Source: Sporosarcina jiandibaonis
Lineage (GTDB): Bacteria; Bacillota; Bacilli; Bacillales_A; Planococcaceae
Length of the DNA: 64,000 bases
Assembly (NCBI RefSeq): GCF_013184495.1
Contig: NZ_JAAOIY010000005.1
Span: 1-64,000, forward strand
Direction: 5' to 3'
Positions 1-8,371 of this stretch are shown one piece after another. Every line of letters begins with the position of its first letter. The stretch's first letter is position 1. Below the pieces are notes generated by a model, which had not been told where the DNA came from, did no database searches, and saw only the letters and a program-made list of their open reading frames with translations. Made by a program: the position numbers and the translations under genes.

Positions 1-11
1 TCTCGGCACCA
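1..11 (+). tRNA. 3' end of a tRNA, probably tRNA-Leu (partial)
   Basis: The first 11 bases read TCTCGGCACCA, which looks like the 3' acceptor strand, discriminator and encoded CCA of a tRNA cut by the window edge. A Leu tRNA precedes tRNA-Arg in the B. subtilis trnB array, which this cluster otherwise follows. The identity is inferred from that order, since the anticodon is outside the window. Confidence 0.6.
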
Positions 12-23
12 GTTATTTCGTAT

Positions 24-100
<77 letters not shown>

Positions 101-138
101 TTATTTTTAAAATTATAAAATTATAAACTTATAAATCT

Positions 139-215
139 CGGGAAGTAGCTCAGCTTGGTAGAGCACTTGGTTTGGGACCAAGGGGTCGCAGGTTCGAATC
201 CTGTCTTCCCGACCA
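139..215 (+). tRNA. tRNA-Pro (TGG)
   Basis: The acceptor CGGGAAG pairs with CTTCCCG, the anticodon stem CTTGG/CCAAG encloses TTTGGGA (anticodon TGG), and CCA is encoded. Confidence 0.96.
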
Positions 216-221
216 ATTTCC

Positions 222-297
222 GGGGCCTTAGCTCAGCTGGGAGAGCGCCTGCCTTGCACGCAGGAGGTCAGCGGTTCGATCCCGCTAGGCTCCACCA
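222..297 (+). tRNA. tRNA-Ala (TGC)
   Basis: The acceptor GGGGCCT pairs with AGGCTCC (one G-U). The anticodon stem CCTGC/GCAGG encloses CTTGCAC (anticodon TGC), and CCA is encoded. Confidence 0.96.
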
Positions 298-343
298 TTT
301 ATTTCTAAGGAATATATCAACTATCAACTTATCTAAATATCCT

Positions 344-417
344 GGCGGCGTAGCTCAGCTGGCTAGAGCGTCCGGTTCATACCCGTAAGGTCGTGGGTTC
401 GACTCCCTCCGCCGCCA
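344..417 (+). tRNA. tRNA-Met elongator (CAT), with stem mismatches and no encoded CCA
   Basis: The acceptor GGCGGCG pairs with CGCCGCC and the anticodon loop TTCATAC gives CAT. Its position between Ala and Ile2 matches the elongator Met of trnB. The anticodon stem TCCGG/CCGTA has a C-T mismatch and the T stem GTGGG/CCCTC has a T-T mismatch. The 3' end reads A-TCA rather than A-CCA, so CCA would have to be added enzymatically. Confidence 0.85.
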
Positions 418-423
418 TCATAA

Positions 424-500
424 GGACCTTTAGCTCAGTTGGTTAGAGCAGACGGCTCATAACCGTCCGGTCGCAGGTTCGAGTCCTGCAAGGTCCACCA
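424..500 (+). tRNA. tRNA-Ile2 (CAT, lysidine-modified type)
   Basis: The acceptor GGACCTT pairs with AAGGTCC, the anticodon stem GACGG/CCGTC encloses CTCATAA, and CCA is encoded. A CAT anticodon in this body and at this position in the array corresponds to tRNA-Ile2 in Bacillus, whose C34 is converted to lysidine by TilS. The Ile identity comes from similarity and order. Confidence 0.85.
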
Positions 501-518
501 TCAATATTTATAAATCTC

Positions 519-611
519 GGAGGAATACCCAAGCCTGGCTGAAGGGACTGGTCTTGAAAACCAGCAGGGGTGTTAAAGCCCGCGGGGGTTCGAATCCCTC
601 TTCCTCCGCCA
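519..611 (+). tRNA. tRNA-Ser (TGA)
   Basis: A 93-nt class II tRNA with a long variable arm. The acceptor GGAGGAA pairs with TTCCTCC, the anticodon stem CTGGT/ACCAG encloses CTTGAAA (TGA), and CCA is encoded. Confidence 0.96.
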
Positions 612-676
612 TTTTTAATTGAAATGGTGAAATGAATAAATGTTGATTTAATAAGTTGTTTATTTAATAATATTGT

Positions 677-751
677 CGCGGGGTGGAGCAGTGGTAGCTC
701 GTCGGGCTCATAATCCGAAGGTCACAGGTTCAAATCCTGTCCCCGCAACCA
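677..751 (+). tRNA. tRNA-fMet initiator, copy 1 (CAT)
   Basis: The unpaired C1-A72 end (CGCGGGG against CCCCGCA) marks an initiator, and the loop CTCATAA gives CAT. The D loop (AGTGGTA) is shorter than the usual Bacillus form. The anticodon stem is TCGGG/TCCGA, so pair 31-39 is G-U instead of the third conserved G-C pair; copy 2 has the normal G-C. CCA is encoded. Confidence 0.93.
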
Positions 752-796
752 ATTTTAAAACTTTATATACTTTACGTTTTATCTTAGCTTGATTTT

Positions 797-905
797 AATA
801 ATATTGTCGCAGGGTGGAGCAAATCGCATCACGAAGAATGCGATTAACACCGATAGCGAAGCGTAAGGTGTCAAACACAATAAATGCGTGTAAGTTAAAA
901 TTTAA
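797..905 (+). pseudogene. truncated initiator tRNA copy joined to palindromic filler
   Basis: CGCAGGGTGGAGCA, preceded by the same TTTAATAATATTGT leader as copy 1, repeats the first 14 bases of tRNA-fMet. It then switches to unrelated sequence containing the inverted repeats AATCGCAT/ATGCGATT (822-829 with 838-845) and ACACC/GGTGT (847-851 with 867-871). It cannot fold into a tRNA. It lies between the two intact initiator genes. Confidence 0.8.
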
Positions 906-920
906 TACCAATAATATTAT

Positions 921-995
<75 letters not shown>

Positions 996-998
996 AAT

Positions 999-1074
999 GG
1001 TCCCGTGGTGTAGCGGTTAACATGCCTGCCTGTCACGCAGGAGATCGCGGGTTCGATTCCCGTCGGGACCGCCA
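999..1074 (+). tRNA. tRNA-Asp (GTC)
   Basis: The acceptor GGTCCCG pairs with CGGGACC, the anticodon stem CCTGC/GCAGG encloses CTGTCAC (GTC), and CCA is encoded. It starts three bases after the initiator copy. Confidence 0.96.
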
Positions 1075-1129
1075 TTATGTATTTAATACATACTCATCTT
1101 AATAGGTAAAGTTACCAGAATTCAAGTAT

Positions 1130-1205
1130 GGCTCAGTAGCTCAGTCGGTAGAGCAAAGGACTGAAAATCCTTGTGTCGGCGGTTCGATTCCGTCCTGAGC
1201 CACCA
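1130..1205 (+). tRNA. tRNA-Phe (GAA)
   Basis: The acceptor GGCTCAG pairs with CTGAGCC, the anticodon loop CTGAAAA gives GAA, and CCA is encoded. Confidence 0.96.
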
Positions 1206-1209
1206 TTTT

Positions 1210-1283
1210 GCGAGTGTAGTTTAATGGCAAAACCTCAGCCTTCCAAGCTGATGATGAGGGTTCGATTCCCTTCACTCGCTCCA
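1210..1283 (+). tRNA. tRNA-Gly (TCC)
   Basis: The acceptor GCGAGTG pairs with CACTCGC, the anticodon loop CTTCCAA gives TCC, and CCA is encoded. In B. subtilis trnB a His gene lies between Phe and this Gly; it is absent here. Confidence 0.95.
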
Positions 1284-1287
1284 ATAT

Positions 1288-1364
<77 letters not shown>

Positions 1365-1365
1365 T

Positions 1366-1440
1366 TCCGCAGTAGCTCAGTGGTAGAGCAATCGGCTGTT
1401 AACCGATCGGTCGTAGGTTCGAATCCTACCTGCGGAGCCA
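1366..1440 (+). tRNA. tRNA-Asn (GTT)
   Basis: The acceptor TCCGCAG pairs with CTGCGGA, the anticodon loop CTGTTAA gives GTT, and CCA is encoded. One base separates it from tRNA-Ile. Confidence 0.96.
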
Positions 1441-1447
1441 TTTATTC

Positions 1448-1538
1448 GGGGAAGTACTCAAGTGGCTCAAGAGGTGCCCCTGCTAAGGGCATAGATCGCG
1501 TAAGCGGTGCGAGGGTTCGAATCCCTCCTTCTCCGCCA
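1448..1538 (+). tRNA. tRNA-Ser (GCT)
   Basis: A class II tRNA with a long variable arm. The acceptor GGGGAAG pairs with CTTCTCC (one G-U), the anticodon loop CTGCTAA gives GCT, and CCA is encoded. Confidence 0.95.
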
Positions 1539-1547
1539 TATTTGTTT

Positions 1548-1619
1548 GGCCCCTTGGTCAAGCGGTTAAGACACCGCCCTTTCACGGCGGTATCACGGGT
1601 TCGAATCCCGTAGGGGTCA
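1548..1619 (+). tRNA. tRNA-Glu (TTC), CCA not encoded
   Basis: The acceptor GGCCCCT pairs with AGGGGTC (one G-U) and the loop CTTTCAC gives TTC. The gene ends at the discriminator A and continues TAA, so CCA is not encoded. Last tRNA before the array terminator. Confidence 0.93.
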
Positions 1620-1631
1620 TAAAACAATAAT

Positions 1632-1679
1632 AAAAAGCTGTTTCATTTACTGTGTATCAGTAAATGAAACAGCTTTTTT
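1632..1679 (+). terminator. intrinsic terminator of the tRNA array
   Basis: A perfect 17-bp stem starting AGCTGTTTCATTTACTG with a 5-base loop is followed by a run of T. It lies 13 bases after tRNA-Glu and closes the stable-RNA transcript. Confidence 0.95.
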
Positions 1680-1732
1680 GTTATTTAGGTAATTCTATAA
1701 ACTACCCGAAGAACTTTGTATTTTATCTTTAT

Positions 1733-2347
1733 TCAGGAATTGTTCGTATTATTTGTTACGCTCTTCCCTACAATATTATCTATTCTAGATATATCGTCGT
1801 TCTCACGATCATTATCATTATCGTCCATGTACGAACGTTTTTCACTGTCAATAAAGTCCGATGGAGCGTCGGATGTCCCAAATTCTGCAACCGCGTGAAA
1901 ACTGTTCTGATAATCAATTGAACGTGTATCTCTCGTACTCTCAAATGGGTTTTCAATTTCATTTATAGCTACATCTTCATCAACCGACTGCTCTTTGATT
2001 TCGGCATGTTCAACACAAAAAGTAGTGTAAGGTACTATGAGTAGTCGGTCAAAAGGAATGTCTTTATTACATACTTGGCATTTTCCATAGGAGCCCTCTG
2101 CCATTGCATCTAGTGCAATATTGACTTTGCTCAGTTCAGATTCTGCATGTTCATGAAGTGCTAAATCTTTTTCCCTGTCATATAAAGCGGTCCCCATATC
2201 AGCTGGATGATTATCATAAGAAGATAGTTCGCCTAAAGATTCTTTTTCACTATCTTTAGGGTATGTTTCTTGTTCACGTGTCGTCGATTTTTCTTTAAGA
2301 TCTAACAGTTCTTTTTTTAATATAGAAAACTCTTTTTCAGATAACAT
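1733..2347 (-). CDS. yteA: YteA-type DksA/TraR zinc-finger protein
   Basis: Protein of about 204 residues. An N-terminal helical, Glu/Lys-rich coiled-coil region is followed by a DksA/TraR-type zinc finger in the pattern C-x2-C-x17-C-x2-H (KCQVC ... FCVEH), with the fourth ligand a His. A long acidic tail rich in Asp and Asn follows. DksA/TraR proteins bind RNA polymerase or act in stress responses; the function of the Bacillus YteA branch is not well defined. YteA lies beside the men genes in B. subtilis, which supports the name. I chose the ATG at 2347 because AAAGGTTGGG precedes it; an ATG seven codons upstream (2368) is possible. Confidence 0.8.
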   Translation of the reverse strand: MLSEKEFSILKKELLDLKEKSTTREQETYPKDSEKESLGELSSYDNHPADMGTALYDREKDLALHEHAESELSKVNIALDAMAEGSYGKCQVCNKDIPFDRLLIVPYTTFCVEHAEIKEQSVDEDVAINEIENPFESTRDTRSIDYQNSFHAVAEFGTSDAPSDFIDSEKRSYMDDNDNDRENDDISRIDNIVGKSVTNNTNNS

Positions 2348-2433
2348 TATATATCCCAACCTTTTCATATTTTTTATAGTATATCCATCTTATTAACACT
2401 GATTCCCTATTTTATGGTTGTGTAAAACATAAA

Positions 2434-2483
2434 TAAAAAACCTATCCAATATAACTGAACTTAATCAGCTTTTTGGATAGGTA
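2434..2483 (-). terminator. terminator downstream of menA
   Basis: Read on the minus strand, a 10-bp stem ACCTATCCAA/TTGGATAGGT closes a 23-base loop and is followed by TTTTTTAT, seven bases after the menA stop. Confidence 0.8.
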
Positions 2484-2489
2484 TAAATA

Positions 2490-3401
2490 TTAAAACAGGT
2501 GACCAATAAGAATGCCGGTACCAAGTAATAAGCCAAATAATGTGTTGGTGATTGCAGTTTCTTTCATTGCCGGAGCAACATCTAATGGTTGATGATGTTC
2601 TTTAAAAACCGCGATTGCAGTTTTCGGTTTTGGAACGCTTAGAAACACGAGTAAAGCCCAAGCTGTAAGATGACCAAACAAAATAAGTCCGATTATCCAG
2701 GCATATGACACGATAAAGAACATCGTAAGAATTGTAATTGCGTTCGAACGCCCCGAAAGAATTGCTAGTGTTTTTCTGCCACTTTTTTTATCACCTTCAA
2801 GGTCACGAATATTGTTTGCCATCATGATCGCTGCTACAAGTAACATACTAGGAACTGATAACAAGATGGCCTCTGTGGTCACCGTTCCAGTTTGAATATA
2901 AAAAGCAATAAGGATTAGAAGCATTCCCATAACAACGCCAGAAACGAGTTCTCCAAATGGCGTATATGCAATAGGGTATGGTCCTCCAGTATAAAGATAA
3001 CCAATTAACATCGAAACCAATCCAACGACTGCAAGACTCCAGGATGTTTCCAAACATATGTATATGCCTATTAGTACTGAAATTCCGTATAATAAAAACG
3101 CAAGGTTAAGTACTGTTTTCGGTTTAACGCCATTTCGAACGATTGCTCCACCAATTCCGACAGATTTTTCCGTATCTAGACCTCTTTTGAAATCGTAGTA
3201 TTCATTAAACATATTTGTCGCCATTTGTATTAATATACTTGCAATCATCATTGCAATAAATAATGGAAAATGAATCGCTTCATAAGTCAAAGCAATCATT
3301 GTTCCTAAAAATACTGGAGCAAAAGCAGCTGTTAACGTATGCGGTCTAGTTAATTGCCACCATATACGCCATCCAGTATCGGCTTTTATAGTTTGTTGCA
3401 A
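2490..3401 (-). CDS. menA: 1,4-dihydroxy-2-naphthoate polyprenyltransferase (MenA)
   Basis: Membrane UbiA-family enzyme that attaches the polyprenyl side chain to dihydroxynaphthoate, giving demethylmenaquinone. The 303-residue length and about nine hydrophobic segments are typical. Two Asp-rich Mg-prenyl-diphosphate motifs are visible: NEYYDFKRGLDTE near residues 66-78 and NNIRDLEGDKK near 196-206. The start codon is TTG at 3401, with AAGGAGAG seven bases upstream. The gene is divergent from menF, so the last membrane step of the menaquinone pathway lies back-to-back with the first soluble step across 169 bp. Confidence 0.96.
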   Translation of the reverse strand: MQQTIKADTGWRIWWQLTRPHTLTAAFAPVFLGTMIALTYEAIHFPLFIAMMIASILIQMATNMFNEYYDFKRGLDTEKSVGIGGAIVRNGVKPKTVLNLAFLLYGISVLIGIYICLETSWSLAVVGLVSMLIGYLYTGGPYPIAYTPFGELVSGVVMGMLLILIAFYIQTGTVTTEAILLSVPSMLLVAAIMMANNIRDLEGDKKSGRKTLAILSGRSNAITILTMFFIVSYAWIIGLILFGHLTAWALLVFLSVPKPKTAIAVFKEHHQPLDVAPAMKETAITNTLFGLLLGTGILIGHLF

Positions 3402-3570
3402 AGTAATTCTCTCCTTATGATTATATTCGCCTTATTTATTATACTCTAAATTGGTACTTCGGGGTATGCTATACGCTTATTGTAGAAGATGGTGTGGTAG
3501 AATAGAGATATGAGAATTATTATGGATCCATTAAGAAGGATGTAGTAAAAGCCTTCCTGGAGGGAAAAAA

Positions 3571-4956
3571 ATGAGTCGAAAAATAACGGAAATGCAAAAA
3601 TTAGAGAGTAAAGAGATTGTTTCAGATTATCGGTTTTTTTCCGAAACAATCGAAATTGGTCGCATATCTCCGCTTTCTTTTTTAGAAGCTGGAAATTTTG
3701 CATATAAAGAAAAACATTTTTATTGGCAAAATGCTGATCGAACTTTAACAATTGTCGGTCTAGGTCATGCTGAGGTAATCACTAGTACTGAAGATGACAA
3801 ACGTTATTTGGAAGTTTCAAAACGTTGGAAAGAATTATGTGATGTTTTAATTAAAGAAGAGAAAGATATTGCACCAGTACTCTTCGGGGGCTTTTCATTT
3901 GATCCGAAAAGCGTCCAAACATTGGAGTGGGAGAGTTTTCCGTCTGCTTACTTTGTCGTCCCCTCATTTCAATTGATTAGTAAGAATGGTCAAATGTTTG
4001 TATCGATTAACTTGATTACAACGGCTAGCAATGCTGTCGATGAATTCGAAGCATTACGGGAGGAACGGGATCGTTTAATCCATTTAGCAGAAGTAAATGA
4101 ATTTGCGCCATCTATAAAGCCGACTGTTAGTCATGTTGAAGAAATTAGGAAAAGTGCTTATCTAAAGGCAGTTCAAGATGTAACAGATCAAATTAAAATA
4201 GGGGAAGCAGAGAAAGTCGTTATTGCACGTTCAATCCGCATGGATTTTGAACAAGAAGTATCGAATGTAGCAGCCCTTCATCATATTACGAGCGAGCAAC
4301 AAGAAAGTTATCATTTTGGATTGCAAAAGGACGGCCAGTTATTTTTTGGAGCAACGCCAGAGCGTCTTATTGAAATTGTTCATGGACGAGCCTATTCTGC
4401 TTGTGTTGCTGGGTCTATTGAGAGAGGGAAAACTGCCTCTGAGGACCGGAAGCTAGGCGAAGAGTTATTGAATGATGATAAAAATCGTGAAGAACATCAT
4501 TATGTTGTCAAAATGATTTCTGATGTTTTCGATAAATATTGTACGGACATCCTAATGCCTAAGGAACCGAAACTAATGAGAATTCGTGATATTCAGCACT
4601 TGTTCACTCCTATTGAAGGCAAGCTTGAAAGTGGAACGGATATATTTAATTTAGTTGAAGACCTTCATCCGACGCCTGCATTGGGTGGTGTTCCAACGAA
4701 TAAAGCATTGGAAGTAATTCGTCGCGAGGAACAGATGGACCGCGGTTATTATGCTGCTCCAATTGGTTGGACAGATAGCGATGGGAATGGCGAGTTTGCG
4801 GTTGGAATACGTTCTGGACTGTTAGACGGCGATAAAGCTTATTTATATGCCGGCGGGGGAATTGTTGCCGACTCAGAACCGCAGAAAGAATATGACGAAA
4901 CGTGGGTAAAGTTCAGACCGGTTTTACGGTCGCTTGGAGGAAAATTGAATGGGTGA
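3571..4956 (+). CDS. menF: isochorismate synthase (MenF)
   Basis: Converts chorismate to isochorismate, the entry to menaquinone synthesis. The 461 residues match the family. The chorismate-binding fold shows EKVVIARS near 214-221, the IQHLFTPIEGKL block near 338, REEQMDRGYYAAPIGW near 385-400 and the C-terminal GGGIVADSEPQKEYDETW near 428-446. The ATG has GGAGGG seven bases upstream. Overlaps menD by eight bases, so translation is probably coupled. First gene of the menFDHBEC operon. Confidence 0.97.
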   Translation: MSRKITEMQKLESKEIVSDYRFFSETIEIGRISPLSFLEAGNFAYKEKHFYWQNADRTLTIVGLGHAEVITSTEDDKRYLEVSKRWKELCDVLIKEEKDIAPVLFGGFSFDPKSVQTLEWESFPSAYFVVPSFQLISKNGQMFVSINLITTASNAVDEFEALREERDRLIHLAEVNEFAPSIKPTVSHVEEIRKSAYLKAVQDVTDQIKIGEAEKVVIARSIRMDFEQEVSNVAALHHITSEQQESYHFGLQKDGQLFFGATPERLIEIVHGRAYSACVAGSIERGKTASEDRKLGEELLNDDKNREEHHYVVKMISDVFDKYCTDILMPKEPKLMRIRDIQHLFTPIEGKLESGTDIFNLVEDLHPTPALGGVPTNKALEVIRREEQMDRGYYAAPIGWTDSDGNGEFAVGIRSGLLDGDKAYLYAGGGIVADSEPQKEYDETWVKFRPVLRSLGGKLNG

Positions 4957-6655
4957 CAAAAAGTCTTTAACGAATTATGTGCGTCGGATGACTAGTGCAT
5001 TAATGAATGCCGGAGTAAAATCAGTTGTCATCAGCCCGGGTTCAAGATCTACGCCTCTAGCTTATGCATTTGCCACAACAAAGTCATTGGACGTTTATAT
5101 GCAAGTTGATGAACGCTCTGCGGGTTTTTTTGCGCTAGGATTAGCTAAGGCAACAGGTAAGCCTGTTGTTCTTCTTTGCACGTCGGGAACGGCTGCATCG
5201 AACTATTTTCCAGCGGTTACAGAAGCCCATTATGCACGTATTCCGCTCATAGTTATTACAGCTGATCGCCCGCATGAATTGCGAGAAGTCGGTGCTCCTC
5301 AAGCAATTGATCAAATTCAATTATACGGCAATCATGTGAAATATAGCGTTGATTTTCCATTGGCAGAGGATAACAGCGATGTCGATGATTATATTGAACG
5401 ACATGTACAACGAGCAGTATCGGTTTCGATAACCGCGCCAATCGGCCCGATTCATCTAAATGTGCCATTTAGAGAACCATTGCTCATTGATTTTGAAATG
5501 GAAACACCATCTACAACTTTTATCCAACATATGAAGGGGATAGATTTGCTAGATGCTTCCGCGACACAGTTCATAGCGAGCGTCTTAAATAACGCGGAAA
5601 AGGGTTTACTAGTCGTTGGCGAGCTGCCTGTTGGAATTAATAATGAGTTGTTTTGGAAATTTGCAAAAGCACTGAATTGGCCGGTTTTATGCGATCCACT
5701 TTCAAACCTGCGTTCAAAAGTTCCGAAGAATTGCATGGACCTTTGTATTGATAAATACGATGCATTGTTAAAGAGTGATTTATTTAAAGAGAAAGTAATT
5801 CCGGATACTGTGATTCGCATTGGTGCACAACCCGTTTCAAAACCGTTATCACTTTTTCTTAAAAAAGTGAGACCTCAAACTGTGGTGTTAGTTGACGAAT
5901 CGCCTCAGTTTCGGGATCCGCTTGGGATCGTTACTCATCATATTCAATCATCAGTTGAGGCATTTCTTCAAATCAATGTCCAAAAAGAAGAAAGCTCTTA
6001 TGCAAGAATATGGAGCGAGGCAAATGATGAAGCAACCATTGTTATGGAAAATTCATTAGGCAGTGATGAAGGGGCCTATATTCAAATGCTATTCACTAAT
6101 TTACCGGATGGATCGGACCTGATTAGTGGTAGCAGTATGCCTATTCGCGATGTAGATACATTTTTCGGCAAAACAGATCGGGATATTACTATTTTTGCGA
6201 ATCGCGGCACGAATGGGATTGATGGTGTTGTTTCGACTGCATTAGGAATTCAAGAAGCGCGTCAGCGACCAACTTGGTTATTAATCGGTGATTTATCATT
6301 TTTACATGATGTAAATGGGCTGATTGTGTCGAGATTCCATGAAACCGATTTAACGATTGTTATTATGAATAACGATGGCGGCGGTATTTTTTCCTATCTT
6401 CCGCAAGCTGAATCAGGCAATCATTTTGAAAGGCTTTTCGGGACGCCGACGGGTTTGACGTTTGAACATATTGCGGCAATGTACGATGCACAATACAAGG
6501 CTATTGAAACGTTGGAAGAGTTTGAGCAAGAATTGAAGATAGAAAAAGCGAAGAATGTCCGTATTATCGAAGTCTTTACTAACCGTGAAGCGAATGTAAT
6601 CGCACATCATGCACTTTGGAATGAAATTACGAAAAGAATTGATGCAATTGAATGA
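4949..6655 (+). CDS. menD: SEPHCHC synthase (MenD)
   Basis: Thiamine-diphosphate enzyme joining isochorismate and 2-oxoglutarate to 2-succinyl-5-enolpyruvyl-6-hydroxy-3-cyclohexene-1-carboxylate. 568 residues, full length. The N-terminal ThDP domain has SPGSRSTPLA (about 28-37) and the VDERSAGF block with the conserved Glu. The C-terminal domain has ANRGTNGIDG (about 417), IGDLSFLHD (about 446) and NNDGGGIFS (about 473), the ThDP-Mg binding segment. Overlaps both menF and menH. Confidence 0.97.
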   Translation: MGDKKSLTNYVRRMTSALMNAGVKSVVISPGSRSTPLAYAFATTKSLDVYMQVDERSAGFFALGLAKATGKPVVLLCTSGTAASNYFPAVTEAHYARIPLIVITADRPHELREVGAPQAIDQIQLYGNHVKYSVDFPLAEDNSDVDDYIERHVQRAVSVSITAPIGPIHLNVPFREPLLIDFEMETPSTTFIQHMKGIDLLDASATQFIASVLNNAEKGLLVVGELPVGINNELFWKFAKALNWPVLCDPLSNLRSKVPKNCMDLCIDKYDALLKSDLFKEKVIPDTVIRIGAQPVSKPLSLFLKKVRPQTVVLVDESPQFRDPLGIVTHHIQSSVEAFLQINVQKEESSYARIWSEANDEATIVMENSLGSDEGAYIQMLFTNLPDGSDLISGSSMPIRDVDTFFGKTDRDITIFANRGTNGIDGVVSTALGIQEARQRPTWLLIGDLSFLHDVNGLIVSRFHETDLTIVIMNNDGGGIFSYLPQAESGNHFERLFGTPTGLTFEHIAAMYDAQYKAIETLEEFEQELKIEKAKNVRIIEVFTNREANVIAHHALWNEITKRIDAIE

Positions 6656-7493
6656 AGAAATCATACCTATAAATGGAATTGATTATTATGTGCGGCGCAG
6701 TAATGATTTTACTTTGCCAGTCATCGTATTTTTACATGGATTTACGGGAAGTGCAGGGACATGGTCTGAAATAACCGGCTTGTTAAAAGAGAAATTTCAT
6801 ACAATTGCTATTGATTTGATAGGCCATGGAAAAACAACTGCGCCTCGGGATCCAGGTCGGTATTCAATGGAAAAGCAAATTGCTGATTTGGAAACATTGT
6901 TTAATGAATTAAATATTGAAAAGTTTATCCTTTTAGGCTATTCGATGGGCGGGCGGATTGCATTAAGTTATACGATTATGTACCCAAAGCGCGTGGAATC
7001 TTTAATACTTGAAAGTTCAACTCCCGGTTTGAAGACGAATAATGAACGAATGGAACGAATGAGCAACGACAAATTGCTCGCACAGAGAATTAATAGTGAA
7101 GGAATTCGATCATTTGTTGAGTTTTGGGAAAGCATTCCTTTATTTTATTCCCAAAAGAAGTTATCAGCAGAACACCAACAAAGAATTCGAGATGAACGTT
7201 TATCGCAAAATGAAGTTGGGTTAAGCAATAGTTTGCTTGGAATTGGAACGGGTAGTCAGCCTTCGAATTGGCATAGGCTTAAAGAAATAAACGTACCAGT
7301 GTTACTTATTACGGGGGAATTCGACAGGAAATTCATAAAAATTGCCCAGGAAATGAAAAAAGCACTTCATTATTCGAAGCATTGCTCTGTAAAAGATGCG
7401 GGGCATGCAATACATGTGGAAAAACCGACTTTATTTGCTACAATGATAGAGGAACATATTCAAAAGATAAAAATGGAGGAGGAAAAACTATGA
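6642..7493 (+). CDS. menH: SHCHC synthase (MenH), alpha/beta hydrolase
   Basis: Eliminates pyruvate from the MenD product to give 2-succinyl-6-hydroxy-2,4-cyclohexadiene-1-carboxylate. Alpha/beta hydrolase with [10 protein letters not shown] near the oxyanion loop, nucleophile Ser101 in GYSMGG, Asp228 in GEFDRKF and His255 in DAGHAIH. I chose the ATG at 6642, which overlaps the menD 3' end by 14 bases; an in-frame start at 6609 lies further inside menD. The ribosome site is weak, as expected for a coupled gene. Ends by overlapping the menB start (ATGA). Confidence 0.93.
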   Translation: MQLNEEIIPINGIDYYVRRSNDFTLPVIVFLHGFTGSAGTWSEITGLLKEKFHTIAIDLIGHGKTTAPRDPGRYSMEKQIADLETLFNELNIEKFILLGYSMGGRIALSYTIMYPKRVESLILESSTPGLKTNNERMERMSNDKLLAQRINSEGIRSFVEFWESIPLFYSQKKLSAEHQQRIRDERLSQNEVGLSNSLLGIGTGSQPSNWHRLKEINVPVLLITGEFDRKFIKIAQEMKKALHYSKHCSVKDAGHAIHVEKPTLFATMIEEHIQKIKMEEEKL

Positions 7494-8308
7494 CTCGTCA
7501 ATGGGAAACATTACGTACATATGAGGATATAAAATACGAAAAGCATAGTGGCATTGCTAAGATTACAATTAATCGTCCTGAGGTTCGCAACGCATTTCGT
7601 CCGAAAACGGTTACGGAACTAATCGATGCATTTTCACGTGCGCGTGACGATGAAAGCATCGGCGTCATCGTTCTGACTGGAGAAGGTGAAAAAGCATTTT
7701 GTTCAGGGGGCGATCAAAGAGTTCGCGGTCATGGCGGATATGTCGGGGAAGATGAAATACCGCGTCTGAACGTGCTTGACTTGCAACGGTTAATTCGCGT
7801 GATCCCAAAACCGGTTGTAGCTATGGTTGCAGGATACGCGATTGGCGGCGGACATGTCTTACATGTTGTTTGCGACTTAACGATTGCTGCGGACAATGCC
7901 ATCTTTGGTCAAACAGGTCCGAAAGTGGGATCGTTTGATGCTGGATATGGTTCTGGCTATCTTGCACGCATTATCGGACATAAAAAAGCCCGCGAAATAT
8001 GGTTCTTATGCCGTCAATACAATGCACAAGAAGCGCTTGACATGGGGCTGGTAAACACGGTGGTTCCTTACGACCAACTTGAAGATGAAACGGTTCAATG
8101 GTGTGAAGAGATGCTTTCAATGAGCCCTACAGCACTCCGTTTTGTTAAAGCAGCTATGAACGCAGATACAGATGGTCTTGCGGGGCTTCAACAAATGGCT
8201 GGAGATGCGACTTTACTTTATTACACAACGGATGAAGCGAAAGAAGGGCGCGATGCGTTTAAAGAAAAACGTAAACCGGACTTCGGTCAATTTCCGCGCT
8301 TCCCTTAA
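7490..8308 (+). CDS. menB: 1,4-dihydroxy-2-naphthoyl-CoA synthase (MenB)
   Basis: Crotonase-fold ring-closing enzyme acting on o-succinylbenzoyl-CoA. 272 residues, full length. Visible family blocks are [15 protein letters not shown] (about 76-90), [16 protein letters not shown] with the oxyanion glycines, [16 protein letters not shown] and GMGLVN-like sequence before the C-terminal SPTALRFVK helix. The ATG at 7490 overlaps the menH stop and is preceded by GGAGGAGG. A hairpin with a T run follows the gene before menE. Confidence 0.97.
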   Translation: MTRQWETLRTYEDIKYEKHSGIAKITINRPEVRNAFRPKTVTELIDAFSRARDDESIGVIVLTGEGEKAFCSGGDQRVRGHGGYVGEDEIPRLNVLDLQRLIRVIPKPVVAMVAGYAIGGGHVLHVVCDLTIAADNAIFGQTGPKVGSFDAGYGSGYLARIIGHKKAREIWFLCRQYNAQEALDMGLVNTVVPYDQLEDETVQWCEEMLSMSPTALRFVKAAMNADTDGLAGLQQMAGDATLLYYTTDEAKEGRDAFKEKRKPDFGQFPRFP

Positions 8309-8322
8309 TTTAACGAACAATG

Positions 8323-8351
8323 AGCTGCCCGAGTATATGGGCAGCTTTTTT
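8323..8351 (+). terminator. hairpin with T run between menB and menE
   Basis: AGCTGCCC pairs with GGGCAGCT around an 8-base loop and is followed by six T. It lies inside the operon, 15 bases after the menB stop and 21 bases before the menE start, so it probably acts as a partial terminator that lowers menE-menC expression. Confidence 0.75.
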
Positions 8352-8371
8352 CTAAATGGAAGGTGATTTTT

